A stretch of 64,000 nt of DNA from JANQGG01 sp964642175 (GTDB lineage Bacteria; Bacteroidota; Chlorobiia; Chlorobiales; Chloroherpetonaceae): contig CAZXOK010000001.1 of assembly GCA_964642175.1 (NCBI GenBank), forward strand, positions 496,001-560,000. The letters are read 5' to 3'. The notes under the pieces were generated by a model, which saw only the letters and a list, made by a program, of their open reading frames with translations, had not been told where the DNA came from and did no database searches. Shown piece by piece: positions 16,803 to 25,935 of this stretch (within the stretch, counting starts at the first letter, position 1; every line of letters begins with the position of its first letter). The position numbers and the translations under genes are program-made.

Positions 16803-17789
16803 TTATGAATTTAAACAGGCAAAAGGATTTTTAAACGCTTTTGCTTCATTTCTATCTTTCTCTAATTGAGCTTTTAAGGCATCAAGCGAGGAAAATTTAA
16901 TTTCATCACGGATGCGTTTTAAAATGGAAAACAACAGCTTTTTGCCATATAACTCTCCATTATAATTCAGTACATGAGCTTCTATGGTCAGTTCATGTTT
17001 TGAAGTAACTGTGGGTTTGTACCCAATATTCATCATCGAGCGGTAGCACACATTCTCGATCATAACATCTGCAATATAAACACCATTGGCCGGAATGAGT
17101 TTGTGTGGTGCAATATTAGTGATATTTGCGGTCGGAAACCCTATGGTTCGACCCAGTTTTGCACCCTCTACTACCTGGCCGGTCAATAAATACGGGACAG
17201 ATAATAAGTGGTTGGCTGATTCAATATCACCCGAATTGATCAGATTTCGGATAATGGTACTTGAAACATGCTTGCCATCAATAAGTTGCTCTTCGGTAAC
17301 TTCCACCCCAAATCCATATAAGTAGGCAAGATCCAGTAAGGTATCGATAGTGCCTTTGCGGTTCTTTCCAAAGCCATGATCATACCCGATTACGATATCG
17401 GCCATACCCAGCTTTTTAACCAGGAAGTTCTTGACAAAGTCCTGAGGCGTTGTTGAAGCCAGTTTTTGGTTAAACTCAATAACTAAAAGAACATCAAGTC
17501 CCAAAGGACCAAGTAATTGGCGTTTTTCCTCAAATGTTGTTAAAAGTTGGGTCGGTTGGCTATTCGGATTCTTAAGAACCAGTCTTGGATGTGGTTCAAA
17601 AGTTATTAAAATGCTCCGGAATCCCTGTCGTCTGGCACTTTTAACTATATTATAAATAATCTTTCGATGGCCTGAATGTACACCATCATAGGATCCTATG
17701 GTAATAGCCGAGCGATACGCGTCGAAATTTATATGTTGATGAGAATCCCAGGAATAAAAATCGTTGTTGGAATAACGAATAATCTGCAT
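16803..17789 (-). CDS. ribF: Bifunctional riboflavin kinase / FAD synthetase
   Basis: This is the 328-residue two-domain enzyme that makes FMN and then FAD. The N-terminal adenylyltransferase domain has IGSYDGVHSGHRKII and the VIGYDHGFGKNRKG loop. The C-terminal flavokinase domain has the GRTIGFPTANI motif and NGVYIADVMIE, then MNIGYKPTV. The length is usual for the family. It follows truB by 21 bases, the conserved order of this block. Confidence 0.95.
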   Translation of the reverse strand: MQIIRYSNNDFYSWDSHQHINFDAYRSAITIGSYDGVHSGHRKIIYNIVKSARRQGFRSILITFEPHPRLVLKNPNSQPTQLLTTFEEKRQLLGPLGLDVLLVIEFNQKLASTTPQDFVKNFLVKKLGMADIVIGYDHGFGKNRKGTIDTLLDLAYLYGFGVEVTEEQLIDGKHVSSTIIRNLINSGDIESANHLLSVPYLLTGQVVEGAKLGRTIGFPTANITNIAPHKLIPANGVYIADVMIENVCYRSMMNIGYKPTVTSKHELTIEAHVLNYNGELYGKKLLFSILKRIRDEIKFSSLDALKAQLEKDRNEAKAFKNPFACLNS

Positions 17790-17810
17790 TTGAATAGGAT
17801 TCTAAACGCT

Positions 17811-18506
17811 TTAACTTTTAATGGATGTCAGGTGCTGAAGCACTTGAAGATGCTCCTCAATAGATTTAGCGTCATCAACAGAGTATTGGCCGATCTTCGT
17901 TCGTCTTAAGCCAGTCAGGTAACCGCCAACACCCAGCTTCTGGCCAAATTCATGAGCAATGGTCCGGATATAGGTGCCTTTGGAAACGCGTATATAAAAC
18001 TCAACAAAAGGAAGCCGTATGTTGGTAATCTCGAAATCAAAAATTTCAATATCCTTTGTTTTTCGGTCCCGGGCTTCCACACCTTTTCTGGCAAGTTCAT
18101 AAAGTCGTTTGCCTTTGTGCCATGTGGCTGAAAACATCGGTGGCAATTGTTTTTGCTTGCCAATGAACGAACGCGCAACAGCAACTATCTGATCGGCGGT
18201 CAAATGATCAACCTCTACCGGCTCTGTTTCCTCGGTTTCGGCATCATAACTTGGGGTAGTAACCCCCAGCTTTATTTGCCCGGTATAGTCTTTTTCAAGA
18301 ACTTCTATCGAGGAAATATCCTTAGTTTTTTTACCTGTTGCCAGCATCAACAAACCGGTTGCTAATGGATCGAGCGTACCACAATGTCCAATTTTTCGTT
18401 TTAAATCAGCTTTTTTATAGCCATTTCTGATTTTGGCAACCACATCAAACGATGTCCAGCCATATGGCTTATCGACCAATAAAAACTCTCCGGTTTGAGT
18501 GCCCAC
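17811..18506 (-). CDS. truB: tRNA pseudouridine-55 synthase
   Basis: This 231-residue protein makes pseudouridine 55 in the T-loop of tRNAs. Motifs are FLLVDKPYGWTSFDVVAKI, the catalytic HCGTLDPLATGLL with the conserved aspartate, and VSKGTYIRTIAHEFG. It lacks the C-terminal PUA domain found in longer homologues. The start codon is GTG. It begins a minus-strand run truB-ribF-rpsO and is divergent from the hydrolase-OsmC fusion gene. Confidence 0.93.
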   Translation of the reverse strand: MGTQTGEFLLVDKPYGWTSFDVVAKIRNGYKKADLKRKIGHCGTLDPLATGLLMLATGKKTKDISSIEVLEKDYTGQIKLGVTTPSYDAETEETEPVEVDHLTADQIVAVARSFIGKQKQLPPMFSATWHKGKRLYELARKGVEARDRKTKDIEIFDFEITNIRLPFVEFYIRVSKGTYIRTIAHEFGQKLGVGGYLTGLRRTKIGQYSVDDAKSIEEHLQVLQHLTSIKS

Positions 18507-18522
18507 AAGTTCAAGGTATATA

Positions 18523-18552
18523 TTGCAAAATGCAAAGCCCTTAATATATAAT
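18523..18552 (+). promoter_or_regulatory. Candidate sigma-70-type promoter for the hydrolase-OsmC gene
   Basis: TTGCAA at 18523-18528 is followed after 18 bases by TATAAT at 18547-18552. Transcription would start near 18559, some 36 bases before the ATG. The match is better than any other promoter in the window. Confidence 0.5.
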
Positions 18553-18594
18553 AAAAATGTAATTTTATATAATTTTTAATCTAACCCGGAAGAA

Positions 18595-19830
18595 ATGAAC
18601 ACCTTAAAGTTAAACATTCCAAATAACGAAGGTATCACGCTGGCCACGCGTTTAGAGCAACCTTTAGAGATCAAACCGCGTGCTTTTGCTATTTTTGCCC
18701 ATTGTTTTACATGCACCAAAAATATAAAAGCAGCCATTAATATTTCCCGCGCCCTGGCCAGGAAAGGCATTGCTACACTGAGGTTCGATTTTACAGGTTT
18801 AGGCGAAAGTGAGGGCGATTTTGCAGATACAAACTTTACATCCAATGTCCGGGATCTGATTGATGTTGCCAATTACCTCAGCGAGCATTATGAGCCGCCT
18901 AAGCTTTTAATAGGGCATTCCCTGGGTGGCGCAGCGGTTTTGCAGGCCGCTTCAGCTATTGATTCTATAAAAGCAGTGGTTACGATCGGGGCGCCCTCAG
19001 AACCAAGTCATGTTCAGAAATTACTCTCACCATTTAAGGAGAATATCATAGCACAGGGTGAAGCAGAAGTAACTCTGGCAGGCCGGCCGTTTAAAATCAA
19101 ACGCCAATTTCTGGACGATTTAAGCCAGTCTAAAATGGCCGGCACGATCCAAACCCTTCGGAAAGCCTTGCTTGTGATGCATTCACCCATCGATAATACC
19201 GTTGGGATCGATAATGCAGCTGAAATTTTCACACAGGCCAGACATCCAAAAAGCTTTGTTTCATTGGATGATGCAGATCATTTACTATTGCAGCCGGCCC
19301 ACTCCGAGTATGCCGGTTCGTTAATTGCAGAATGGTCTGCCAAATACATCGAGACACCGATGCCCTCGGCACCTTCAAAAGAAAAACCAACCGAAGCTGT
19401 AGTGGTGAAAATCGGACAAAATGGCTTAACTACCGATATTATGGCTGGCGGCTATGCCTTAACAGCTGATGAACCATCTCAGTTTGGTGGCAACAATCAG
19501 GGCCCCACGCCATACGAGTATTGCCTGTCTGGTTTAGGTGCCTGCACAGCCATGACCTTAAAGATGTATATTGAAAGGAAAAAATGGAATGTAGAAGAGA
19601 TAAGGGTGGATTTAAAACATGAAAAAATCCATGCTGAGGATTGCCAGTCCTGCGAGACAGCCGAAGGCAAGATTGACCAGATCCAAAGAACCATCACGAT
19701 AACAGGGGAACTGACAAAAGACCAATACCAGCGCTTGTTGGTTATTGCAGATAAATGTCCGGTGCATCAAACCCTGCAAAAGGAAGTGAAAATTGATACC
19801 AAATTAGCGGATCAGAATATATTACGGTGA
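18595..19830 (+). CDS. Alpha/beta-hydrolase fused to OsmC-family domain
   Basis: This 411-residue fusion has an N-terminal alpha/beta-hydrolase domain, residues 1 to about 255, with nucleophile elbow GHSLGG (Ser109), GLGESEG and a likely histidine in DDADHLLL. The C-terminal OsmC/Ohr-like domain runs from about 270 to 411, with its two redox cysteines Cys317 (GLGACTAMTL) and Cys388 (ADKCPVHQTL). OsmC proteins reduce organic hydroperoxides. Fusion with a hydrolase suggests that it releases or handles peroxidised acyl esters. The fused arrangement is known in other bacteria. A GGAAG site precedes the ATG. The gene is inverted within the nusA-infB block and overlaps rbfA's 3' end by nine bases. 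Confidence 0.9.
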   Translation: MNTLKLNIPNNEGITLATRLEQPLEIKPRAFAIFAHCFTCTKNIKAAINISRALARKGIATLRFDFTGLGESEGDFADTNFTSNVRDLIDVANYLSEHYEPPKLLIGHSLGGAAVLQAASAIDSIKAVVTIGAPSEPSHVQKLLSPFKENIIAQGEAEVTLAGRPFKIKRQFLDDLSQSKMAGTIQTLRKALLVMHSPIDNTVGIDNAAEIFTQARHPKSFVSLDDADHLLLQPAHSEYAGSLIAEWSAKYIETPMPSAPSKEKPTEAVVVKIGQNGLTTDIMAGGYALTADEPSQFGGNNQGPTPYEYCLSGLGACTAMTLKMYIERKKWNVEEIRVDLKHEKIHAEDCQSCETAEGKIDQIQRTITITGELTKDQYQRLLVIADKCPVHQTLQKEVKIDTKLADQNILR

Positions 19831-20196
19831 AGATTGATCTTTTGAACCCGAAGTGTTTTCGTTGGCTTTACGTATCAACTCGTTTATGCGCTCGGCTTCT
19901 TCGAACATATCATCTTTGTAAAACTCCAGTTCTGGCATCCGGCGAAACTGGTTACGGATTTTACTTGAGAGAAGCTTTCTGAAGTATTTTGATTCTTTTT
20001 GAATATGATTGATAACCGAGGTTCCCATTTCTTTGCTGCCTAAAACAGAAATATAAATACGGGCAATCCCAAGGTCGGGAGTCACTTTTACCCCAACAAT
20101 GGTGGTTAGTGCGCCATTGCGCGGGAGTTCTTTTTCAAAGATCATACTCAACTCACGGTGGATCAACTCAGCAACCCGCTCAGTACGAATAGACAT
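19822..20196 (-). CDS. rbfA: 30S ribosome-binding factor A
   Basis: This 124-residue protein has the KH-like fold of RbfA (SIRTERVAELIHRELSMIFE, GVKVTPDLGIARIYISVLG, RRMPELEFYKDD). It binds immature 16S rRNA during small-subunit maturation and cold adaptation. I prefer the ATG at 20196 to a GTG three codons upstream. It follows infB by 70 bases, the conserved order, and its last bases overlap the opposite-strand hydrolase-OsmC gene. Confidence 0.93.
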   Translation of the reverse strand: MSIRTERVAELIHRELSMIFEKELPRNGALTTIVGVKVTPDLGIARIYISVLGSKEMGTSVINHIQKESKYFRKLLSSKIRNQFRRMPELEFYKDDMFEEAERINELIRKANENTSGSKDQSSP

Positions 20197-20266
20197 AATA
20201 AACACGCTTCAATTTGTAAAATCAGGTTGTTTAAGCCACAACTTTATTGCTTGGTAATCCGGAGGA

Positions 20267-23200
20267 TCACTCCACAACAAGTTTGCGTTTGGTTTCAACA
20301 GTTTCAATGGCTTCAATCACATCACCTACTTTAATATCGTCGTAACCTTTTATGGTAATACCACATTCAAATCCGGTATCAACTTCTTTAGTATCGTCTT
20401 TGAAGCGCTTGAGTGAGTCAAGATAGCCTTCAAATATCTGGATACCATCTCTTAGCAAGCGGACTCTGTTATCGCGGTTGATCTTGCCATCAAGCACATA
20501 ACAACCACCCACATTGCCAATTTTTGAGATTTTAAATACTTCACGAATCTCTACGGTGCCAATCACTTTTTCACTAAGCTCTGGCGAAAGCATACCTTCC
20601 AACGCGTCGTGAATATCTTCCAGAACATGGTAGATCACGTTGTAGAAGCGGATATCAATTTCTTCTTTTTCAGCCAGTTTTTTGGCATTGAGGTTAGGTC
20701 TGACCCGGAACCCGATAATAATGGCATCTGAAGCAGCGGCTAAAAGGACATCTGTTTCAGTAATCTGACCTACACCGCGGTGGATGATTTCAACCTTGAC
20801 CTCAGGCGTTTGAACTTTCATTAACCCATCAGCCAGGGCCTGGATAGAACCATCGGTGTCGGCTTTAATAATGACCCGAAGTTCCTGAACTTTTCCTTCC
20901 TGAACCTGTTTGGCGATGTCGTTAAGTTTTACTCGACTGCTATGGCGGAATTCATGCTCGCGTCTGATCAGTTTTCGCTGTTGAGCAATATCGCGGGCCA
21001 TACGGTCGTTTGGACTTACACTGAACATATCACCAGCCTGGGGTAATTCTTCAAAACCAAGAATTCTTACCGGCTGAGAGGGAACAGCTTTTTTAAGTCG
21101 TTTTCCACGTTCATCAAGCATGGCACGCACACGGCCCGAGCAACTGCCGGCCACAAACGAATCACCAACTTTTAAAACGCCATTCTGGACTAATACAGAG
21201 GCAATAACACCTTTACCTTTATCCAATTCGGCTTCAATAACCACACCTTTGGCCAGTTTTTCCGAATTAAAGTTTGCTTTCAATTCAAGTAGCTCCGACT
21301 CGATTAATACTTTATCGAGCAAGTCGCTTACACCATCACCCTTTTTAGCCGAAATTTCCTGGGACTGAACACTGCCACCCCATTCTTCAATCATCACACC
21401 GATCTCAGAAAGCTGGGTTTTAATTTTATCCGGATTGGCTTCAGGTTTATCAATTTTATTAATGGCAACGATCAGGGGCACCTCAGCGGCTTTAGCATGG
21501 TTGATCGCTTCAACAGTCTGGGGCATCACATTATCATCAGCAGCAACAACAATAATAACTACATCTGTGACCTGTGCACCGCGAGCACGCATGGCTGTAA
21601 ATGCTTCGTGGCCCGGTGTATCCAGGAATGTGATTTTCTGTCTGCTGTCCAGTGTTACCTCGTAAGCACCCATATGCTGAGTAATACCGCCCGACTCACC
21701 GGCTACCACATTACTGTTTCGGATAAAATCAAGCAAAGAGGTTTTACCATGGTCAACATGTCCCATAATGGTTACAACAGGATGACGGGTGCTCAAATCA
21801 ACCGGATCGTCCTCTTCTTCATCGATTTCGGTAGCTTCAACATCTGAAATAAACTGGACTTCGCAGTTATACTCCAATGCTAAAAGTTCGATGGTTTCTT
21901 TATCGAGACGTTGGTTGATGGTAATAAATTTCCCAAGCTTAAAGCTTTTTTCGATCACTTCTTTAGATGTAACACCAAGCATATCGGCAAATTCATGCGT
22001 GGAAGCAAATTCTGTGATCTTCAGGATCAAGTTTTCAGCTTCCTGGGCAGCCCGCTCCATATTCTGTTCTTCCAGACGCTCTTTACGACGAATTTTTTTG
22101 TACTTCTGTCTTGAAGAGGCATCGTTGGTTTCATCCATGGTTTGCATGGTCTGGCGAATATTGCGCTCAACGACTTTTTCGTCTACCTGTTTTTTGGCCT
22201 TACGTTTGGGTGATTTTGAAGCCGGACGTTCCTCAACGGTTTCTGAACTGCCGTCGGACTTGGCTTTCTTGGACGATTTTTTAGCTTTGTCTTTAGATTT
22301 CTCAGCTGCATCCCGGTCATCATCTGCTGAACCCGGTATTGCCGTTTTTGTACCCAGTTCCTGATTTAAATCTTTAGCCTGTTCGCGGAAATTCTTTTTG
22401 CGTTTCTTCTTCTTCTTTTGCAGATCGATATTGCCTAGAACTTTTAAACCGGCAACATTAGAGGCTTCGGAAAAGCGATTGGTAATTTCTGATTGTTGCC
22501 TGTCGATTTCAACCTGAAGTTCTGATCTTTCATCTTTAGGCTCAGGATCTTGCTGTGTATCGGGTTCAGTTGCTTCAACAGACTCAGGTACGCTTTCTGA
22601 GGATGGTTCCTGAACCGGGGCTTCTTGCTCGGGCTGCTCTTCCTCCGGACTTTCTGCCACCTCTTTCGGGACATCAGTTGTATTTTCAGTAGCTGAGGCT
22701 TGAGGCTCAGGTTCCCGGGTAGATTCTACTTCTGCAGACTGAGGTTCTGATACTGCTTGGGTAGTTTCAGTTCCGGTTTGCGGATCGCTTTCTGAAGTTA
22801 CTTGTGGGCTTTCACCAGGTTCAGCCGTTGTTGGTTCAGGTTCTGAAGCTACACTTTCCTGTTTGATTACCTCTTGCTCTGCTTGGGAGGGTTCGCTCTT
22901 GGTTTTAATCTCAGGTGTTGGAATATTCTGAGCTTGTTTAGTGATATCTTCATCAGATTTTAAACCTGAAAAGTCTGACTTAGCCTTAAGTACGGATTTA
23001 TTTACAGGGTCAGCAGCAAGTGAGTCGGTTTTTCCTTTGCTCTCAAGCTGTTGAATCTTTTTATCTTTTTGCGCTTTAAGTTTTTTATATAGTTCATGGC
23101 GTTCAACTTCATCGCTGTAATGCTCAAGAATTTGTTCCATGACACTGTCAGTCACTTTTGTAGCATTTGTGGTTTTGTACCCCAAACCTTCTACATATCC

Positions 23201-23281
23201 ACGTATATCAACGAGAGATACCTGAAGCTCTTTGGCAATATCCATTAACTTATGTTTTTTCTTTTCTTTCTCGGCTGGCAT
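20267..23281 (-). CDS. infB: Translation initiation factor IF-2
   Basis: This 1004-residue protein places initiator tRNA on the ribosome. An N-terminal IF2_N segment (LMDIAKELQVSLVDIRGYVE) comes first. A long low-complexity region rich in Glu, Pro, Ser and Lys follows (about 90-410). The G domain has GHVDHGKT at 507-514, then DTPGHEAF and NKIDKPEA. The C-terminal beta-barrel and IF2 domains end FECGITIKGYDDIKVGDVIE. The start is an ATG with a strong GGAGGA ribosome site. It lies 132 bases after nusA. Confidence 0.97.
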   Translation of the reverse strand: MPAEKEKKKHKLMDIAKELQVSLVDIRGYVEGLGYKTTNATKVTDSVMEQILEHYSDEVERHELYKKLKAQKDKKIQQLESKGKTDSLAADPVNKSVLKAKSDFSGLKSDEDITKQAQNIPTPEIKTKSEPSQAEQEVIKQESVASEPEPTTAEPGESPQVTSESDPQTGTETTQAVSEPQSAEVESTREPEPQASATENTTDVPKEVAESPEEEQPEQEAPVQEPSSESVPESVEATEPDTQQDPEPKDERSELQVEIDRQQSEITNRFSEASNVAGLKVLGNIDLQKKKKKRKKNFREQAKDLNQELGTKTAIPGSADDDRDAAEKSKDKAKKSSKKAKSDGSSETVEERPASKSPKRKAKKQVDEKVVERNIRQTMQTMDETNDASSRQKYKKIRRKERLEEQNMERAAQEAENLILKITEFASTHEFADMLGVTSKEVIEKSFKLGKFITINQRLDKETIELLALEYNCEVQFISDVEATEIDEEEDDPVDLSTRHPVVTIMGHVDHGKTSLLDFIRNSNVVAGESGGITQHMGAYEVTLDSRQKITFLDTPGHEAFTAMRARGAQVTDVVIIVVAADDNVMPQTVEAINHAKAAEVPLIVAINKIDKPEANPDKIKTQLSEIGVMIEEWGGSVQSQEISAKKGDGVSDLLDKVLIESELLELKANFNSEKLAKGVVIEAELDKGKGVIASVLVQNGVLKVGDSFVAGSCSGRVRAMLDERGKRLKKAVPSQPVRILGFEELPQAGDMFSVSPNDRMARDIAQQRKLIRREHEFRHSSRVKLNDIAKQVQEGKVQELRVIIKADTDGSIQALADGLMKVQTPEVKVEIIHRGVGQITETDVLLAAASDAIIIGFRVRPNLNAKKLAEKEEIDIRFYNVIYHVLEDIHDALEGMLSPELSEKVIGTVEIREVFKISKIGNVGGCYVLDGKINRDNRVRLLRDGIQIFEGYLDSLKRFKDDTKEVDTGFECGITIKGYDDIKVGDVIEAIETVETKRKLVVE

Positions 23282-23413
23282 ACTCTTCCTCCAATTTAGA
23301 TCAAATTTATTATCCGATGGCTTACGGTTAAAACTTCCTTGATAAACTCAATAATGATGAAACGTAGATTCCATTAGCATTGGCTTCTGAACCAATGTTA
23401 CGTTTTATGGAAC

Positions 23414-24958
23414 CTAATCGGTAGATGACTCTTCCGACACCTCTTGCTCATCATTTGAGTTTTCATCAGGGGCATCGGATGTGCCTTCATCGTCAAATTC
23501 CTGACTAATCGTTTTAAATATATTTTCAGCCATTTTTCTCCAATGTCTGCGTTCATCATCACTCATTGGGCGAACCAGGTTTTGTTTTGCTGTTTTACGT
23601 CCAAAGTCAAATAACTCTTCGCGTTTTGGAGTTGAAATCAAGGCATTTTCAACATCATCAACACCTGCTTCAAGAATTTTTTTGGCTGTATCCAATCCAT
23701 GATCAAGCAACTGGTAGATCATGTCGTCGCCAAATTCTTCTCTGAATGCAATGATATCAATATCATCGGGATCCTCCATGGATTTATCACTGATATCCCG
23801 ATAAATTTCTATTTCGTATCCGGTTAGCTTTTCGGACAAATGAATGTTATTTCCGTTTCGTCCGATTGCATATTTAATTTGGTCCGGTTTTAACATCACC
23901 CTTGATTTTCGGGTTTTTGGATCGGCAAACACGGTCATAGGGTCGATTTTAGCCGGTTGTAGTGCTCGGGCGATATAAATTTGAGGTTCATCGCTAAAGC
24001 AGATCACATCAATATTTTCGTTATTGAGTTCCCGCACAATATTTTGTATGCGTTTACCACGGTGGCCAACACAAGCACCAACCGGGTCGATCCTGGAGCT
24101 GGTAGACTCCACTGATATTTTAGCACGTTCTCCCGGAACCCGGGCAATACCTTTAATAACAATTAACCCTTCGTAGATTTCCGGCACTTCGCTGTCGAAT
24201 AATTTCTCCAGGAAATGATCATCTGTCCTTGAGACAATCACTTTCATCGGGCCGTCTTCACGTTCTTTTTCTATCTCAGTACCATCTTCCTGTTTAATGC
24301 GGACTTTCTCGCGTTCAATGCGCTTTACATAAAGCCTCATACGAGGGGTTTTTCTTGGATTATCCTTAGGCATCTTTTCAGACGCGGGCAGTGTAAGCTC
24401 AACCTTGTGGTTCTTGGATGTATTGTATGTGAAGATGTGTTCTTTTTGACGAACCTGGTAAATTTCAGCCGATACCACTTCACCAACTTTTTCCAGACAT
24501 TCCTCATAGATAGCCTGACGTTCGGTATCGCGCATTTTCTTTTGAACAGCCTGCTTGATGATTTGAATCGATTTTCTGGTCAGATATTCATCAAGTTTAA
24601 TTGGACCAACCTCATATTCATCCCCGACTTCAAGAGAGTCATCAATCGCCTGGGCTTCTTCCAGGCCAATTTCAATCGATGGCAAATCTACTTCTTCTAC
24701 AACAGTCTGAAGGATATAGACCTCGAAATCGCCACGATCGGGGTTAATGATCACCCTGGCTTCGACCTCCGGGTCGTAATCTTTACGCAGCTGCTTTTGA
24801 ATAGTATCGCGCAGTAAATCCACAATATCCATTTTAACGGTATTTGGATCAGCGTTCTTATCATTCAATCGATCCGAGTGCTCTATTTCGTCAAATGCAT
24901 GCAGTATTTGAGCTTTTCTTTCCTCAGCTTCGTTTACTTTAGATTTTTTCTTTGCCAT
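23414..24958 (-). CDS. nusA: Transcription termination/antitermination factor NusA
   Basis: This 514-residue protein has an N-terminal RNA-polymerase-binding domain, an S1 domain, then two KH domains. RIDPVGACVGHRGKRIQNIV and KYAIGRNGNNIHL are the KH GxxG loops. Helical C-terminal sequence follows and an acidic Ser/Glu/Asp tail ends the protein. NusA modulates pausing and intrinsic termination, which matters here because a terminator sits just before the upstream gene rimP in the same operon. It is 53 bases after rimP. Confidence 0.96.
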   Translation of the reverse strand: MAKKKSKVNEAEERKAQILHAFDEIEHSDRLNDKNADPNTVKMDIVDLLRDTIQKQLRKDYDPEVEARVIINPDRGDFEVYILQTVVEEVDLPSIEIGLEEAQAIDDSLEVGDEYEVGPIKLDEYLTRKSIQIIKQAVQKKMRDTERQAIYEECLEKVGEVVSAEIYQVRQKEHIFTYNTSKNHKVELTLPASEKMPKDNPRKTPRMRLYVKRIEREKVRIKQEDGTEIEKEREDGPMKVIVSRTDDHFLEKLFDSEVPEIYEGLIVIKGIARVPGERAKISVESTSSRIDPVGACVGHRGKRIQNIVRELNNENIDVICFSDEPQIYIARALQPAKIDPMTVFADPKTRKSRVMLKPDQIKYAIGRNGNNIHLSEKLTGYEIEIYRDISDKSMEDPDDIDIIAFREEFGDDMIYQLLDHGLDTAKKILEAGVDDVENALISTPKREELFDFGRKTAKQNLVRPMSDDERRHWRKMAENIFKTISQEFDDEGTSDAPDENSNDEQEVSEESSTD

Positions 24959-25011
24959 GATACTAGTTTATGATAAAATTAACTTGATCTCTGCCTTGCT
25001 ATGCCTGCCTA

Positions 25012-25572
25012 TTAAAAGCTTGGTTTAACTTTTGCTTCCACAATACTTTTGAAATTTATCGTGGCAAACTCGGGTTGTTTCGGCTTTGCATTCGGTCTGC
25101 GTTTATCCTGTTTGGTGGTCTTCAGCGTTAAGGATGTTATGGCTTCTTCCACCTTTTCAATAGATACCAATGTTCCTTCGCACTGCAGGTATTCGTTTGA
25201 TTCAGTTTTGAACTTAACATGAAGCAAACGCCCAATATTTTTTTGATATTGTCGCTCTAATCTCAAAGGCCTGGCTAATCCGGGAGAAGATACCTCCAGC
25301 CTGTACTTACCAGGAAAAAGTTGAGATAACCCTGTATCAGTTTCAAATGCTTCAGATATCATTCGGCTTAGTGCCTTGCATTGGTCAATACGGATTCCCT
25401 GATCTGTATCAGCGAATACCTGAACGATATCTTCCCCCTGGCCATGCTTGAGCTCCACATCAACCAGATATACTTTCTGTTCAGCCTGGTCTGAAGCAGA
25501 TGAAAACTGCTTAACCAAGTTTTCCACGGTTGATTTAACCAAACCAGGTCTGTCTGAATGTGGTGTTGTCAT
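25012..25572 (-). CDS. rimP: Ribosome maturation factor RimP
   Basis: From the ATG at 25572 (MTTPHSDRPGLVKSTVENLV) the protein has 186 residues. It contains the RimP core: YLVDVELKHG, IDQCKALSRMISEAFET, KYRLEVSSPGLARPL and YLQCEGTLVSIEKVEE. The longer frame beginning at 25632 would run through a perfect terminator hairpin, so its 20 extra residues are not credible. RimP acts in 30S assembly. It is the first gene of the rimP-nusA-infB-rbfA unit and has only 13 bases between the terminator U-tract and its start. Confidence 0.92.
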   Translation of the reverse strand: MTTPHSDRPGLVKSTVENLVKQFSSASDQAEQKVYLVDVELKHGQGEDIVQVFADTDQGIRIDQCKALSRMISEAFETDTGLSQLFPGKYRLEVSSPGLARPLRLERQYQKNIGRLLHVKFKTESNEYLQCEGTLVSIEKVEEAITSLTLKTTKQDKRRPNAKPKQPEFATINFKSIVEAKVKPSF

Positions 25573-25585
25573 AAAACCCAGAAAT

Positions 25586-25615
25586 AAAAAAAGTGGGTAG
25601 CTGACCCACTTTTTT
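25586..25615 (-). terminator. Intrinsic terminator directly before rimP, possible attenuator
   Basis: GTGGGT and ACCCAC pair around AGCTG, extended by A:T pairs, and followed by a seven-base U-tract for minus-strand transcripts. It ends 13 bases before the rimP ATG. It may terminate the small upstream gene, or act as an attenuator controlling rimP-nusA-infB, since no promoter fits between it and rimP. Confidence 0.8.
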
Positions 25616-25704
25616 AAAAAAACTGACATCAATATCTGTTTTTTAATATAACATACTCGGTAACAAGTATCAACCCATAATCATAAAAACGGTTTTTTTA
25701 AATT

Positions 25705-25899
25705 TCAATCCGATTTAATCTTGCTGTCTAACTCTTCAAATTCTGTTTCTTTTGCCGTATCAACCGGTTTCTGCCGTGATCGAAATTGCTGTTGCTGAGG
25801 AGCCTCGTTTGCAGCTGAAGACATCGCCCTGACAAAAAAGCGCCTCAAAAACAAGTATAATAAATACCCTGCGAAAGCAAGGATTAATAGTCTAAGCAT
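25705..25899 (-). CDS. Small single-pass membrane protein
   Basis: The protein has 64 residues from the ATG at 25899 (a TTG lies three codons upstream). Residues 2-22 form one hydrophobic helix (MLRLLILAFAGYLLYLFLRR), followed by a basic and then Gln-rich cytoplasmic-type tail ending EFEELDSKIKSD. It resembles small Bacteroidota membrane proteins of unknown function. It follows the deoxynucleoside kinase gene by 36 bases and precedes the terminator at 25586-25615. Confidence 0.65.
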   Translation of the reverse strand: MLRLLILAFAGYLLYLFLRRFFVRAMSSAANEAPQQQQFRSRQKPVDTAKETEFEELDSKIKSD

Positions 25900-25935
25900 G
25901 TTATACAATAAAGTGTGAATAAGCTTGAAATATAA

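Noticed and set aside
21789..22364. 191-codon plus-strand ORF, very Ser-rich
   Set aside because: It lies wholly within infB in antisense. Its composition mirrors the Glu/Lys/Ala-rich IF-2 linker codons.
23378..23397. CATTGG/CCAATG hairpin between nusA and infB
   Set aside because: Only six pairs around eight bases and no U-tract; probably chance.
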